Positions 38,545-50,403 of a DNA stretch of 62,000 nt are shown here, in pieces. The position numbers and the translations under genes are program-made. The notes below the pieces were generated by a model. That model did not search any database. It was given only the letters and a program-made list of their open reading frames with translations, and was not told the origin of the DNA. The stretch's first letter is position 1, and each line of letters begins with the position of its first letter. The stretch is from Apostichopus japonicus (taxonomy: Eukaryota; Echinodermata; Holothuroidea; Aspidochirotida; Stichopodidae). The stretch is from the NCBI RefSeq assembly GCF_037975245.1, contig NC_092574.1, positions 25,588,713-25,650,712 on the forward strand. The letters are read 5' to 3'.

Positions 38545-38814
38545 CAAAGTGGTTATTCTTACGACTAGTCGTAAGAATAATTTATAAATACGCATGCGCA
38601 GTTGCTTTAACGTGGCTATTTTTACGACTAGGAGTAACAATAATTTCCGGATAGGGTTAAGGTTAGGGTTAGGGCCAGTGTTTAGGGTTAGGTTTAGGGT
38701 TACCCCTACTGCATGCGCAGTTGCTTTATTTACTTTACTGCGCTTGAATTAGCCGATGTCGTAAGAATAGTTTTTAAATAATTGTTACGACTAGTCGTAA
38801 GAATAGCCACGGCC
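38545..38814. mobile_element. 270-bp MITE with palindromic termini and telomere-like core
   Basis: Both ends carry GTGG(T/C)TATTCTTACGAC continuing into AGTCGTAA in inverted orientation, about 38 bases with few mismatches. The left terminus is itself a perfect 28-bp palindrome (38553-38580). The flanks share TTTCTGTAA (38536-38544 and 38815-38823), a likely 9-bp target duplication. Inside are two direct copies of GCATGCGCAGTTGCTTTA and a GGTTAGGGTTAGGG / TTTAGGGTTAGG tract (38655-38702). Confidence 0.65.
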
Positions 38815-39100
38815 TTTCTGTAAAGCCCAACTAGGCCTACAGTAGTCCTGTGTCAACTGTACAATGTTGCTACACACATACTTTGTAAATAGGGAACTAT
38901 CTTAGGGCGGCTTTGATATACTCGTAAAAAGGACCAACGGGATGATGTACTCGTAACAAGGAATTTAGTATATCATAAAATATATTGCCTATCCCTCCTA
39001 CTCTAATTTATCCTATGCTGTGTTAAATGTGAGACCTAGCCTAAGTTAACCCTAAAGCCTAGCTTAGGCTACAACTTAGGTACCGTAAAATATATCATAC

Positions 39101-39170
39101 CTGCGGATACGACGAACGACATTGTTGGTCCTGTTCCAGCATTCTTGCGACCAAAAGTAAAACTTGATTT
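39101..39170 (-). other. Candidate untranslated first exon for the FAXDC2-like gene
   Basis: The minus strand shows a donor CCGCAG then GTATGATA at 39100 after a GC-richer stretch, in an otherwise AT-rich region. Spliced to the acceptor before 31540 it would supply 5' UTR only. The upper border is arbitrary and nothing proves transcription. Confidence 0.15.
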
Positions 39171-39847
39171 TATATTTTTGCTAGCTCCTTAGGTTAGACA
39201 AAGACACTCGTCTTTGATTGGCCACGTTTCTGATGATAATGCAGAATCTCGCCAATGCAGAAGATAAAAAGTACGATTTATAAAACTAGGCTATAGATGG
39301 CAGTGTCAAGAACGTTTTTGACAGACAGCCAGTTGCGCCGGTTGCTTGGCATAGGTTTGTGTATATGTACTGTACATGTACTAAGTTTGGAGTTGTTATG
39401 GAACTCCCTTTACTAAGCTGTGTGATAGGAGTATGTTTCGCAATGGTTACAAATGACGTCATACCAAAACAAACCGATACGATTTATGTCCTTGGTAATC
39501 GGGTTTTCCCACATTTCCCATGATATTTCGCAATGGGTTGGGTGTTGTCTGTGAACACTGAACTATATATAAGTGGTTTCTAATTGTGTAATATTTTGTT
39601 TCGTGTCTCATATCAAGGAATTTGCTTGGGACAAACCATTGAAGCGTGTACTGTCTGGTATATCTCAGGAAAAGTGCCAAAATGCAGAAGGATCTTTTTT
39701 TGATATTATCAATCAGGATCTGGATTTATGTGGCTTGTATGTTGAAGAGCATGAATGGAAGTACATGTGGTGCAAACATTGGGTCAATTGAGGCAATTTT
39801 ACCACTTTAGGTTTGTATGAACGCTGTATGACTAACTACACTGTAGA

Positions 39848-40092
39848 CAGGCGCGTATCCAGGGGGCCGTTGGGGGCGAGCGCCTCCCGGGTAAGAAAAA
39901 GTGGAGAGAGAAAAAAGAAATACTTGGTTCTCTCACAAAAAGTGTACATCTTGTTGGTCATTTTCAAGCCCGAGAAGTGCCATTTCCGGTGATCTGGGTG
40001 GTATCAAAACCAGAAATTTTCTTGTACCGTGCGCGCCAACTGATGGTGGCGCTCCGCTTAGATAGTAATTCGCGCCCCCGGTTACGCCCCTA
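39848..40092. mobile_element. 245-bp MITE with 5-bp target duplication GTAGA
   Basis: The ends are CAGGCGCGTATCC and, inverted, TAGGGGCGTAACC. The flanks are GTAGA on both sides (39843-39847 and 40093-40097). The inside is largely shared with 9726-10433, including tggtcattttcaagcccgag and the hairpin box (40027-40069). A 5-bp duplication is known for some hAT families (hAT5-type), but the assignment is inferred. Confidence 0.6.
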
Positions 40093-40455
40093 GTAGACAT
40101 GAACATATTTCCACACGTACAGTGTTTACACAGAGAGCTAAATGGCAGGCTATATTGTAGAGCTCGAGGTCAGTTTAAGACTGTGGCAGGTCGATTTCGT
40201 AATCACAAAACTTTCCTAGCTTATAGCGTGCTATAATTGGGAGCCAATAAAGCAGATGCATTCCAGACAACTTATTTTTTTGACTGTAACCTATGAATAC
40301 TATATATGATTCTTTCAAAATTCGATGTTTATTTAAAATCTATTGCAGAATACTTGGTCTTGACAATTTGATAAGTTTTCCTTATTAAAACTTTTCACTG
40401 ATTTACACTGAGTATTGTTCAGAATTCTGCTCAGTGGATTTCTTAGGTTTACTCG

Positions 40456-42371
40456 CAGGGGCGTAGCCAGTATGTAGCACTGTAGGCCCAGGCCTACAGG
40501 GTGTAGCCAGTATGTAGCACTGTAGGCCCGGGCCTACAATTTTTTTGGCCAAGTTATCTTTTTTTTTAAAAGCACCCATAATTCAAATCCATAAGCTTGC
40601 TGGACGAGTTAAAGAGTCTAGACAGGAAAAACCATTGAAATGAACGTAGCAAGAATATGGCTAAATTAGGTGACCTATTCTTCTGTCATCTAGGCTGTCA
40701 TTTCTATCGCGTGCCGTTTCATTCAACACTCTACCCGCCGAAAAATACTAGGATCCGATCTTGTCAGTTTTTTAACATCTAGTTAAGACTAACCATGATT
40801 AACCATGCCAATCGCTTCGGCAACTGCTGAAAGGTCTTTCAGCGCAATGCACAGAATAAAAAACTACATGCATGCGTTCTACAATGAATGAAGAGAGACT
40901 CAGCGGTTTGGCACTCATGCACATCCACCAGTGGCGTAGCCAAGGGGGTGGGGGCGACATCCCCCATGAAAGCTTGTCGCCCCCAGTCGCCTTCCAACTG
41001 GGATTTTGGGTGTCGAAACAAAATTACATGTGCGAAAAATATATCATTGGTCTGAATGGTCTTGAATCTCCATGATGACCACTCATGAACGACCCTTCGA
41101 CCGCAGTCGCACATGCAGTCGTGGCGGATAGCTTCCTTTGCCTATAGTAAGTCCGGGGACATTTCGTGGCATCGTACCTATTGGCCTATATCTGAGGCCC
41201 TGGGGTCATTCCTTGACCGACTTGGTGTAATAAAATGTGCCCATTTCGAAGTAAATTTATTCACAGATTGTTAGTTGTCATGGGTTTGAACAAATGAGGG
41301 GTATTCTATCCTGAAACATAGGGCAAAATGGGGCTGGGGTTTCCAGTTCGCCGCATCATTTGTCAACTTGCACTGGATTCTAATGTTGATGCCAATTGGA
41401 ATCGCTAATAACAGAAATAATCCACCAAAAATTAAGGCCGCATGAACTTTATTGCAGATTTCCTGAGTGACGAATTTGTAATTTTCTCCGGAAATCACGC
41501 AACTAGATGGCTGCTATCCAGCCTGGCAAGTGCCATCTCCAGCGATCTGGCAGATATTGAAATCTGAAATTTTCTTGGTACGCTGCGCGCCAACCGTTGG
41601 TGGCGCTCCGCTTAGATAGTACTTGCGGCTGGAAAACTCGAATCACTTATGTCCCCCCCCCCCCACGTTTCAAATCGGATTGACCACCCTGCTTACAAGG
41701 CTTGGGAAGTGTTATTTCCGACGATCTACGAGGCCTTTTAGCTAAATTTTTTAGGTACGCTGTGCACTAACCCATGGTGGCGCTCCGCTTAGATAGTAAC
41801 AAGACGCCCATCCAGGAAATGGTCAAGCCCCCAGCGCCCCCTCCCACTGAAAAAAATCCTGGCTACGCTACTGACATCTACAGAGACTTTGCAATTGACG
41901 TTGATGCTGTGCTGAAGAAATTGCATCATATGGCTCTCGCCTTCGGATAGCTCTCGCCTTCTCTTATTAGGCTAACTTAAACATTTACTAGTTACAGTTG
42001 TATCAAAGACAATTACTGGCTATAGTTGTATCAAAGACATTTCTGGCCTTTCTTTGTATCTACAAGTATCAGAAGTTGAAAAGTAAGACTACTCTGTACA
42101 TGTCCCTTGCTAATTTTAAATACATTATGTAGTATTGCATTACGTACTATTTTAACTCGTTTGTTTTGGGGTTTAAAAGTGATATTGAATGAGGCGTCTC
42201 AAGTTTATCATGAGACCAGGGAACCAGAATGAACACCCGGGAAGGGCCGTTTCCGGCCATCTGGGGGGTTTGTAAAACCAAAAATTTTCTTGTACGCTCC
42301 GCGCCAACCGATGGTGGCGCTTCGCTCAGATAGTCGTGCCTACAACTTTGAAAATCCTGGCTACGCCCCTG
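40456..42371. mobile_element. Element with perfect 15-bp TIR and ACTCG 5-bp duplication
   Basis: CAGGGGCGTAGCCAG at 40456 and its exact reverse complement ending at 42371 are both flanked by ACTCG (40451-40455 and 42372-42376). The left part has a 40-bp direct repeat (gtgtagccagtatgtagcac). The right part carries a hairpin box (42294-42334). A second element (40929-41873) lies inside. No transposase frame was found. Confidence 0.7.
40929..41873. mobile_element. Nested 945-bp hAT-like element
   Basis: The termini CAGTGGCGTAGCCA and TGGCTACGCTACTG are inverted with 13 of 14 matches. The flanks ACATCCAC (40921-40928) and ACATCTAC (41874-41881) match at 7 of 8 bases. Two hairpin boxes (41580-41621 and 41758-41799) suggest an internal duplication or two merged copies. 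Confidence 0.7.
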
Positions 42372-42598
42372 ACTCGCCAAAGTCTTCATTGTTGTCATGA
42401 AAACAAGCTTATGATAAACGTTGTTTTTTAGACTAAGTTTCACACCATAATGGCAAGCCGTCTAAACCATTCCAAATCCTTTCTGGAGACGTCAGAGGCA
42501 CACATGAAAGCAGTAGTCAGAGTTGTCTGATGATCGCTCAACGCGTGAAACTCTGAGTTACAACTACTAGTGTTCCACTAGTCACAACTAGTCTCAAC

Positions 42599-42609
42599 AT
42601 ATCTATCTA

Positions 42610-42699
<90 letters not shown>

Positions 42700-42700
42700 T
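42599..42700 (+). repeat. (AT)n microsatellite with ATCT start
   Basis: Three ATCT units run into about 40 AT dinucleotides. Confidence 0.95.
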
Positions 42701-42727
42701 TAGTAACAAATTGTGACACGGTTAGAC

Positions 42728-42900
42728 AGGCGCGTAGCGAGGAATTTGCCAAGGGAGGGGCGAAGATTGTGGGCAAACTATCTAAGCGTAGCGCCACCAT
42801 AAGTTGGCGCGAAGCGTAAAAGAAAATTTTGGCCGAAAATGCCTCCCAGATCGCTGGAAATGGCACTTCCCAGGGCTTGTAAGTTGCATCTAAACATTTT
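42728..42900. mobile_element. Fragment of the CAGGCGCGTAGC repeat family
   Basis: It begins CAGGCGCGTAGCGAGG and contains a hairpin box (42778-42818) and the GATCGCTGGAAATGGCACTT block seen in other copies. No matching right end was found before the next element. Confidence 0.5.
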
Positions 42901-42963
42901 CTATTTTGCAATTACTAGCAATATCATATACAAAATATGCTCGAGGGGGGGGGGGGCGATCGC

Positions 42964-43312
42964 CATAGGCGTAGGAGGCGGGGGGCTGCAGCCCAAAAGT
43001 GTTTGTGAAATTCGGGCAATATGCTGAGAATTTTTCGGGCACCTACTGAAAGAAAAATAATTTGCAATGTGTTTTTCAATGGTTTAACTAAATATTTTTC
43101 TTATCATTATTATTGTAACGACTTTCCCAATATGGAAGGGTTATAACACGGAAAATGATTGTATGTTATTGGCATGTGATGTAATACTAATGCATGCCTA
43201 TATGATATGCACATTAACGGGTGCAACGCGCGAAACATTTTGGTTATATTTTTCGGGCAAGTCGTTACAGCCCCCCCCCCCCCCCAGATCAAATTGGGCT
43301 CCTACGCCTATG
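42964..43312. mobile_element. 349-bp MITE with perfect 14-bp TIR
   Basis: CATAGGCGTAGGAG at 42964 is perfectly inverted at 43299-43312. An inner inverted pair (TGTAACGACTT at 43111 against AAGTCGTTACAG at 43259) flanks 150 bases. No target duplication is evident. G/C runs lie next to both ends. Confidence 0.55.
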
Positions 43313-43879
43313 CCAGAGATGGTAATACGTCTGATTTGTTTCATTATCGTTTACAATAATTGGCTAATTTCAGACATTCAAGCAAGTTGTAACTTAATTT
43401 TTGGCGATATATCTTTAACAGTATAATGAGTCTAACCGAACATATCACTTTTTGATATATTATAGAAAAATAACAACAACTAGTAGGTGTGCCGCAGGTC
43501 AAATGTAAATACCGTTCTCGTACAATTTTAATACCGTTCCCGGGCAGTGCTCGGTAAATACAAATGTAACCTGTTGAACTCTCGTTTGAGAATTATGCGA
43601 CATTATGTCTGAAATGATAACCCTTTGCTTATCATGATTTCGCAGTCAGGAAATCTGATTATAGGTTGCACCAACAGTTAGAGCAGAGGCACCTGGAATA
43701 TAAGGAGGAGCACCATCAATTTGAGGAGGTGCACCAACAATTTAAAGAGTGACGCCAACAATTAAAGGAGTGGCACCAACAATACTCGTGTCTTGTAACT
43801 TGTGAAGTTTTCGAACACATGATGCTGACGCAGGTGGCCGGGGATACAGTAGTCTGCACAGGGTGGGATGGGGGGGGGC

Positions 43880-45960
43880 ACTGTCCCCTTTTGGTGTCCT
43901 TCAGTGTGCTGATCTCATAGTACCGACTGTAATAGTCGACCGCAACAAACACAGTCTTTCGACGGTAATGGTCCTAGTAGATCAATGCTAATGTGCTGCC
44001 ATGGTCCTATGGGTAATGGAGTCGGATTTAACGGTTCCGGCGATGACATAGCTGATGTGATTTGGCATCCATGACATGTCTTTAAAAACTTTTCAGCATC
44101 TCTTTCCATATGTGGCCACCATACATTTGTCCTCAGCCTTTGCTTTGTAGACACGATCTCCAAGTGCATTGCTCTCTCAACTTTGATGGAATTACAATTC
44201 TAGTTCATCGAAGAACTAGGTACCCAAGGCATGAAAGTTCCTGTTTAGTAGCTGCAAATTGAACAACGACTTGGTCCCAAGAGTCAGTTTTCAAACACGC
44301 TCTGACTTTACTCAATTCAGGATCATCATTTGATGCTTCCTCTACTTCTTGAGTTGTTACGGCTCTGGGAGTCGCTTCGGATGCAACCCATATAATTTAA
44401 GTGACCGCTTCATTTGGTTTCCTTCAGTGGCTATGGGCAATCTTGATATGATGTCTGCAATGTTGGTTTTACCTGGGATGTACTTGATAGAGTATGATTA
44501 CGACATTAGTTTCAGCATCCAACTTTCAATCCTAGCGTTGAGTTTTGACTTTGGAACATATATCCCTTCCAAAGGTTTATGATACGTGACTAACTCAAAA
44601 TCATCCCCATACAAGTACATGTGGAAGTTTTGCACAGCACAAACCACCGCAAGTGCCTCCTTTTCAATCGTGGAGTACGTTTTCTCAGCTGTTGACAACG
44701 TCCTACTAGCACATAACTAATGACCCTTGTCTGACCTTTCTCTTGAAGAAGCACTGCACCTAAGCCAACATTGCTCGCATCTGTAACAAGATGAGTACTC
44801 TCTGCATCTCATCTGCAATAACCTAGACATGCTTCATTTGTTAGGCATTCAGTAAGTTTCACAAAACTTTCTTCTTGTTCAGGACCCCAAACAAAATGAG
44901 TTTTTTGTCGGACAAGCCGACGTAATGGTTCAGCTAAAGTTGCAAGATTTGCAATGTATCGAGCTGAGAAATTTACTAGCCCAAGGAAACTCTTTACCTC
45001 AGCAGAGGTTTAGGGTCTTTCTGCTTCATTCAGAGCACGGATTCTTCCATTTGTGGGTTGAATGCCCTTCTGGGACAGTTCATGCCCCATAAACGTATTC
45101 TCAGTTACTCCAAACTGACACTTATCTTTGTTGAGGGTTGGTTTTTTCTCTTTAAACTTATCTAACACTACACTGAGCCTGACATCATGCTCACCATACA
45201 CTACAATGTCATAAGATATGTTAGCTACACCATCACACCCACCCAAAACTTGGCTTTCGATATGTTGATATTTCTCGGGTGCGGCGTTGACGCCAAACGT
45301 CAACCTTTTGTACCTGTATATAGACCCTTGTGGGTCACAAAAGTAGTTATTCCTTTTGATTCTTCACTCAACTCAATCTGGTGATAGCCATGATTCATGT
45401 CTAGTTTCGAAAACACTGTACTACCATTCATTTCATTTAAGACTTCATGGACTGTTGGGATTGGGTGTCTTTCCCTTTTAATCACCCTGTTTGGCTGCCT
45501 CATATCGACACACAGTAAGATGTCCCCATTTGGGTTTTATGACCACTATGACTGGCCTAACCCAATCCGAAGGTTCTTCAACCGTTTCAATGATATCTAA
45601 CCTCCCCAATTCATCTAATTTGTTACTGACCTTCTCACGAAGACTATATGGAATTCTGTACATGTGCTGCGACACTGGTTTCACCATGGAAGTAAAAACA
45701 GACCTCCATGGTTTCACAGACTCATCATTGTGCACATGCAAATTATATCCCTTCAACTTGCCAATAACTGCATGTAAAACACTCATGGCGTTGTACATTA
45801 CATGTATTAACACATTCCTGATTTGGTATCTTTATTTCTAGAAGTCTTAATTCTAAGGACGTCTCTTTGCTCAAAAGAGAGAGACCCTTTCCATCTAATA
45901 CATAGATATCTGCCACAACCTTTGATGTCCCCACTGAATCCTCTGTTGAGAACTTACCAA
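43880..45960 (-). mobile_element. Truncated, decayed Ty3/Gypsy-type retrotransposon pol
   Basis: Reading right to left on the minus strand the domain order is: an aspartic protease-to-RT linker remnant (VVADIYVLDGKGLSLL, about 45.9 kb); RT (IPYSLREKV, RHPIPTVHEVL, FSKLDMNHGYHQIEL, FGVNAAPEKYQ); RNase H (YSTIEKEALAVV); the integrase HHCC region (WWPHMERDAEKF, CHGCQ); and the start of the integrase core (ISIDLLGP, VDYYSR). RT followed by RNase H and then integrase is the Gypsy order. Frameshifts occur near 43945, 45303 and 45500. The RT catalytic pair is damaged (SYDIVVYG where a DD is expected). No LTRs are visible and the integrase is cut off. It is therefore a dead fragment, lying about 200 bases beyond the ACSF2-like stop codon. 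Confidence 0.85.
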
Positions 45961-46155
45961 CAAATCTAGTGGTACTTTTGACCCATAGGAAAACAATTTC
46001 TTACTAGTCATTTAAGTACTTAGCATAGACACTATAACTTTTTTTGTTTTCTTACAGTGTTCACATGCAAAAGGCTTGCTTTAATATAACACTTATTTAC
46101 AGCGTAGGTTAAACAGCCGTCTGCAATTCGATAGGTTGTGTGAAGGTATAGAGGG

Positions 46156-49100
46156 CTAAAGACCAAGTTTTTCCGTCATAATCCGATTGAGTTCATATTT
46201 TTGTACTTTGAGCGTTGCTGTCATTGGGAAAGAATCAACAAATTCCACGTAGCGAGGTATCTTATAGTGAGCAATCTGAAGAAAAAAAAAAGACAGCAAG
46301 AAACAATTCTTTAAGGCAAATTATTTAGATGATATTTGAAATACAGTTATTTTTGTATCCAGCATTTAATTGAATTGAATTTATTGTCCACAATCGGAAA
46401 TTCGGCTTACACAGGTCGTAAACAGGAAAAAGCAATAGTATAAGTATCAATAGACTGCGATACACATACAGTAATACAGACATATATACAGCAAGTCCTA
46501 CAAATAAGAAATTTTTCTTCTCACTAATGTTAATGTTTATAGTTTCTTTTTAAGTTTATACCTGGTTTCATCATTCTTCTTGTGATGGTGGTGAACTGAA
46601 CATTAGCCGTTTATGATTTCAGGTACCCAATATTTCCTTTAGGGGTTTAACGCAGAAAAAGTTTCTGCTATACCTGATCCGCCCGTTAAGATTCAAATTG
46701 TGGCAAATTTAACGTAAAATGCAAATTTAAATTAAATTTTATTCAGAAATGTCTCTAACGACTTACATGCAATAATAGCTATTGCAGACGAGTACTGACC
46801 TGTTTTTGGCAAAATGCTTTTATTTCATCTGCGCTACTGGTCTCTCCGTGTTTCAGTTTGACGCAAGCGCATAACTCTTCGCCCATCCTTTCATCTGGAA
46901 CGGCAACGATCTAAACAGCAAAATTTAAATCTTGGAAACGACTGATATCAAGTCTTAATCCACTTAAGCACAAAGTATCTTTCATTTTATAGGCTAATCT
47001 TCCGCTAGAACGACTACAATTGGTCATCAACAACCATATTCTTGCAGCGACGTTTAGTGTAATTGTCTAGTTTAACCCCACAACATGGTAATAATTTGAA
47101 GAGTCGCAACATATGGTCTTTTGAAGATGGTTTAGTACTATCTAGCATGCTAAATTGTGTAGGTTATACAGATGAACTTTGACATTAACATCATCTCAAT
47201 TGCAATGAATATTTATTGCCTGTATCACCTTTGAACTGTTTTATTATTAGCCAGCAAAACATGGTACCTCTGAACCATACGTTGTAACTTTAGAGTAGAG
47301 CAACTCTTTACCTGTACATTTTCTACTTTAGGATGTTGATGAATCAAGTTTTCTATTTCTGTTGGAAAGATATTAGTCCCTCCTCTGATTATCATGTCCT
47401 TAATCCTTCCCACAATGTTGAAATAACCATTCTCATTCATCACACCAATGTCACTGAAGAAGAAAATATTAAAGAGTTGTTACAACAGCTGTGTTTCCGA
47501 GGACTCCCTTTTTAAGGGCACTGGGGTTGTGAGTGAATCAAGTGAAAGTGAATCAATTGTTTGGTTTTCTTGCTCAGGCTCTATCTTGGGTCACTTCTAT
47601 TAAAAGAGTACCCTGATTACAAAGGACTAAACAATAACTAGAGCATGAGGGCATTTTCTTCTACAAAACCCGCACAAGTAACATGATAGTGACTAATGCA
47701 TAGAATCATGACAGTAACAAGACTAGAGACTGTAGTAGCTGACCGATCAAAGAAAATAATCTGATTTCATTTTGTGCCGATATAATCTCCCCACTTCATC
47801 ATTAATAGCAGATGTACTATTTTCAGCTTCATGCCAGTAATTTTGTACGTATCGTTGTACGTAGTATGCATGTCTTTCTCTGATTAGGAATGTAACTTAA
47901 AAATCATATCAGAAGCCCTATGTTTTTATAATTGAATACAACTAAATACCCCGAGTGCAGCCATCCTTCTTCATCAATGGTCTCGGCTGTTTGCTCCGGA
48001 TTTTTCCAGTATCCTCGCATCACGCTGTATCCTCTCATACAGACCTCACCTCGCTCGTTAACAGGGACAATCTTCTTTGTTTGAGGGTCGACAACTTTTA
48101 CCTAATATCGGCGGCAATAAAATTTAAAAACATTGCAGTAAGAATAAGTGATGAGAAATGTTTTATTTGCTTTAGATGAGCTTACCGTCAGCCTTATCGT
48201 CAATTTCCTGTCCTGGTTCGTACCTGCCCGTTCCTTCCCCTCTCGTTTCGTTCCGGTCCCGTCCCTTTCCCCGTCACCGTCACAGTTCCCGTCCCGTCAA
48301 TTTCCGTCCTCGTCCACGTCCCTTCCCGTCCCCTCCTCAAATTGGACACAATTTACCGACTTTTGCTACATTGGAAGAAATAAAGACTTCTACACTGTGT
48401 GGCTATAGACTTCTATATGGTAATGTAAAATACTGTTTCATAACAGTTAAATCCAAACCTCGACATGATCGACAGGTCTACCGACAGTGTTGAGGATAAT
48501 CTCCGCCGAATCACCGATCCGCGTCATGTTCGATACAGGACTGGACTCAGTCATACCATACATGACCTATGGAAGAGAACAGGGTCAGATATGGGTTAAA
48601 CTTTGCTGCTATTTACCTCGGGAGTTGCTAACAAGGCTTGCTAATAAGGGGGGAGGTCAACGAGTTTGGGGGTGCTTGTTTGAGCCAGCTCAGCTGTGTT
48701 TGGCAGTCTTGCTACATGGTTGGAGAAGTGTATACCTTTAAGAGACAACATTATAGTTCAATTATGTATATGACACATTTTCTAGGATATGTTACATACA
48801 AACTAGCCATTGCCAGTGGGTGGTGTTGCGAATTGGGATGTGAAGGGAATGGCGTGGGAGAAGTGTCTCTCATTTCTCTCACAATGTAAGTGTAACTCGA
48901 CTTCCCATTTAAACATAGTCTAACTTGTGATATTTCAGCAATACCACGTGACTGTATTTTGAGGAAGACTGAAGACATTGCATAGTAGAAAGAATACACT
49001 TTGATGAGCTCACCACGACGGACATGTTCATTTTGGTCTCAAATAATTTCAACAGCTCTGGAGGACATGGTGTTGCCCCGATTCCACCAATAGACATTGA

Positions 49101-50310
49101 ACTAGTATCATAATCGCGTAGTTTAGGGTGGTTGAAAGTATCGATATAAATAGTTGGTGTGCCCATGATGACGGTACATCTAAGGAAAACATAACAATAT
49201 GTTTCTCATTGGTTAAACTTATTCCTACAAGTTTAATTTCTGATTAAACAAAGAGAACTAATAAAATTACAAGGAACAACATGTAGTTACCAAGATATGC
49301 GTATATGGTGATACAAAACTACTAGAATGTAACAATATTGGGATTTTGACAACTTTTTTGAAGGAATAAATCATGCTAAAATTTGCAGCCAGTGGTGCTG
49401 ACTTTTTCAGTGGTTCACTTCTTTTCAACCTCAAACGAAATGGTTGGTCGGAATAGGGTAATATGTCTCAGAACGCACGATTTGACATTTGAAGTTTTAC
49501 TATATTGGAGGATCCTCGCAGACCCTCTACACGGGCAGTCGATTTCAAACGATCCCAGAAAGGCATGGTCACGTGCATCTCAAACTGTTATAAATTCATG
49601 AATCCGCGTCTGATATTATGTTGATCGACTGCTGTTGGTAATGTACTTCAATCTCTCATGAGTTCTAATATTCATTGAAACGGTTGTTATTTCAGTTGTT
49701 ATGTTATCAGTAAATAGACTTACACCGAGTACAACGGCATAAGCATACGCGTACAAGTAGAATCTTGTGAGCAGGAAAACGATTACAAGGCTATTAGGCA
49801 TCATTATGAATATTCAACAGCTGTCTATATGCATCAGATTTCCAAAATACTACGAGAACGAGTTCAAATTCATTAGGTCGGGTGCGAGTTTACAGGAATG
49901 CTAGGACACGAGCACAAGTACGGACTTACGACAAGTCTGCTGCCTATCAGTAAATAATAAAAGTAAACAATACAGTGCGTTCTGACTTAAACTGTGACCA
50001 ACAAGTTAAGGACAATTTTACCTTACTCGGTATGACAAGAATTATTTCACGAGCAAGTAACAGACATCAGGTGTGCTCACTTTTCATTTTGGATAGATTG
50101 AAGTATCTTCTCCGTCTCGTGACTAGGGGCGGGCAGGACACAAGTTGCTCCGTGGACCATCGCAGCTAAGCTACCCACCACACATCCTCCACAATGATAG
50201 AGTGGTAACGTAGAACAAAGAACAGCATTCTGTGCATGGTTGAAATAAATAAGGAAATTTGGTCTACTTTATCATTATAAATATATATTTTCAATATATA
50301 TATATATTTT

Positions 50311-50342
<32 letters not shown>

Positions 50343-50343
50343 T

Positions 50344-50403
<60 letters not shown>

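Noticed and set aside
39573-39791. 72-codon plus-strand open frame with fairly protein-like composition
   Set aside because: No family recognised, no splice or promoter signal, and it is next to mobile DNA. Transcript data could revive it.
48148-48493. Arginine/proline/serine-rich open frames
   Set aside because: They are produced by the CCCGTTCC low-complexity tract inside an ACSF2 intron.
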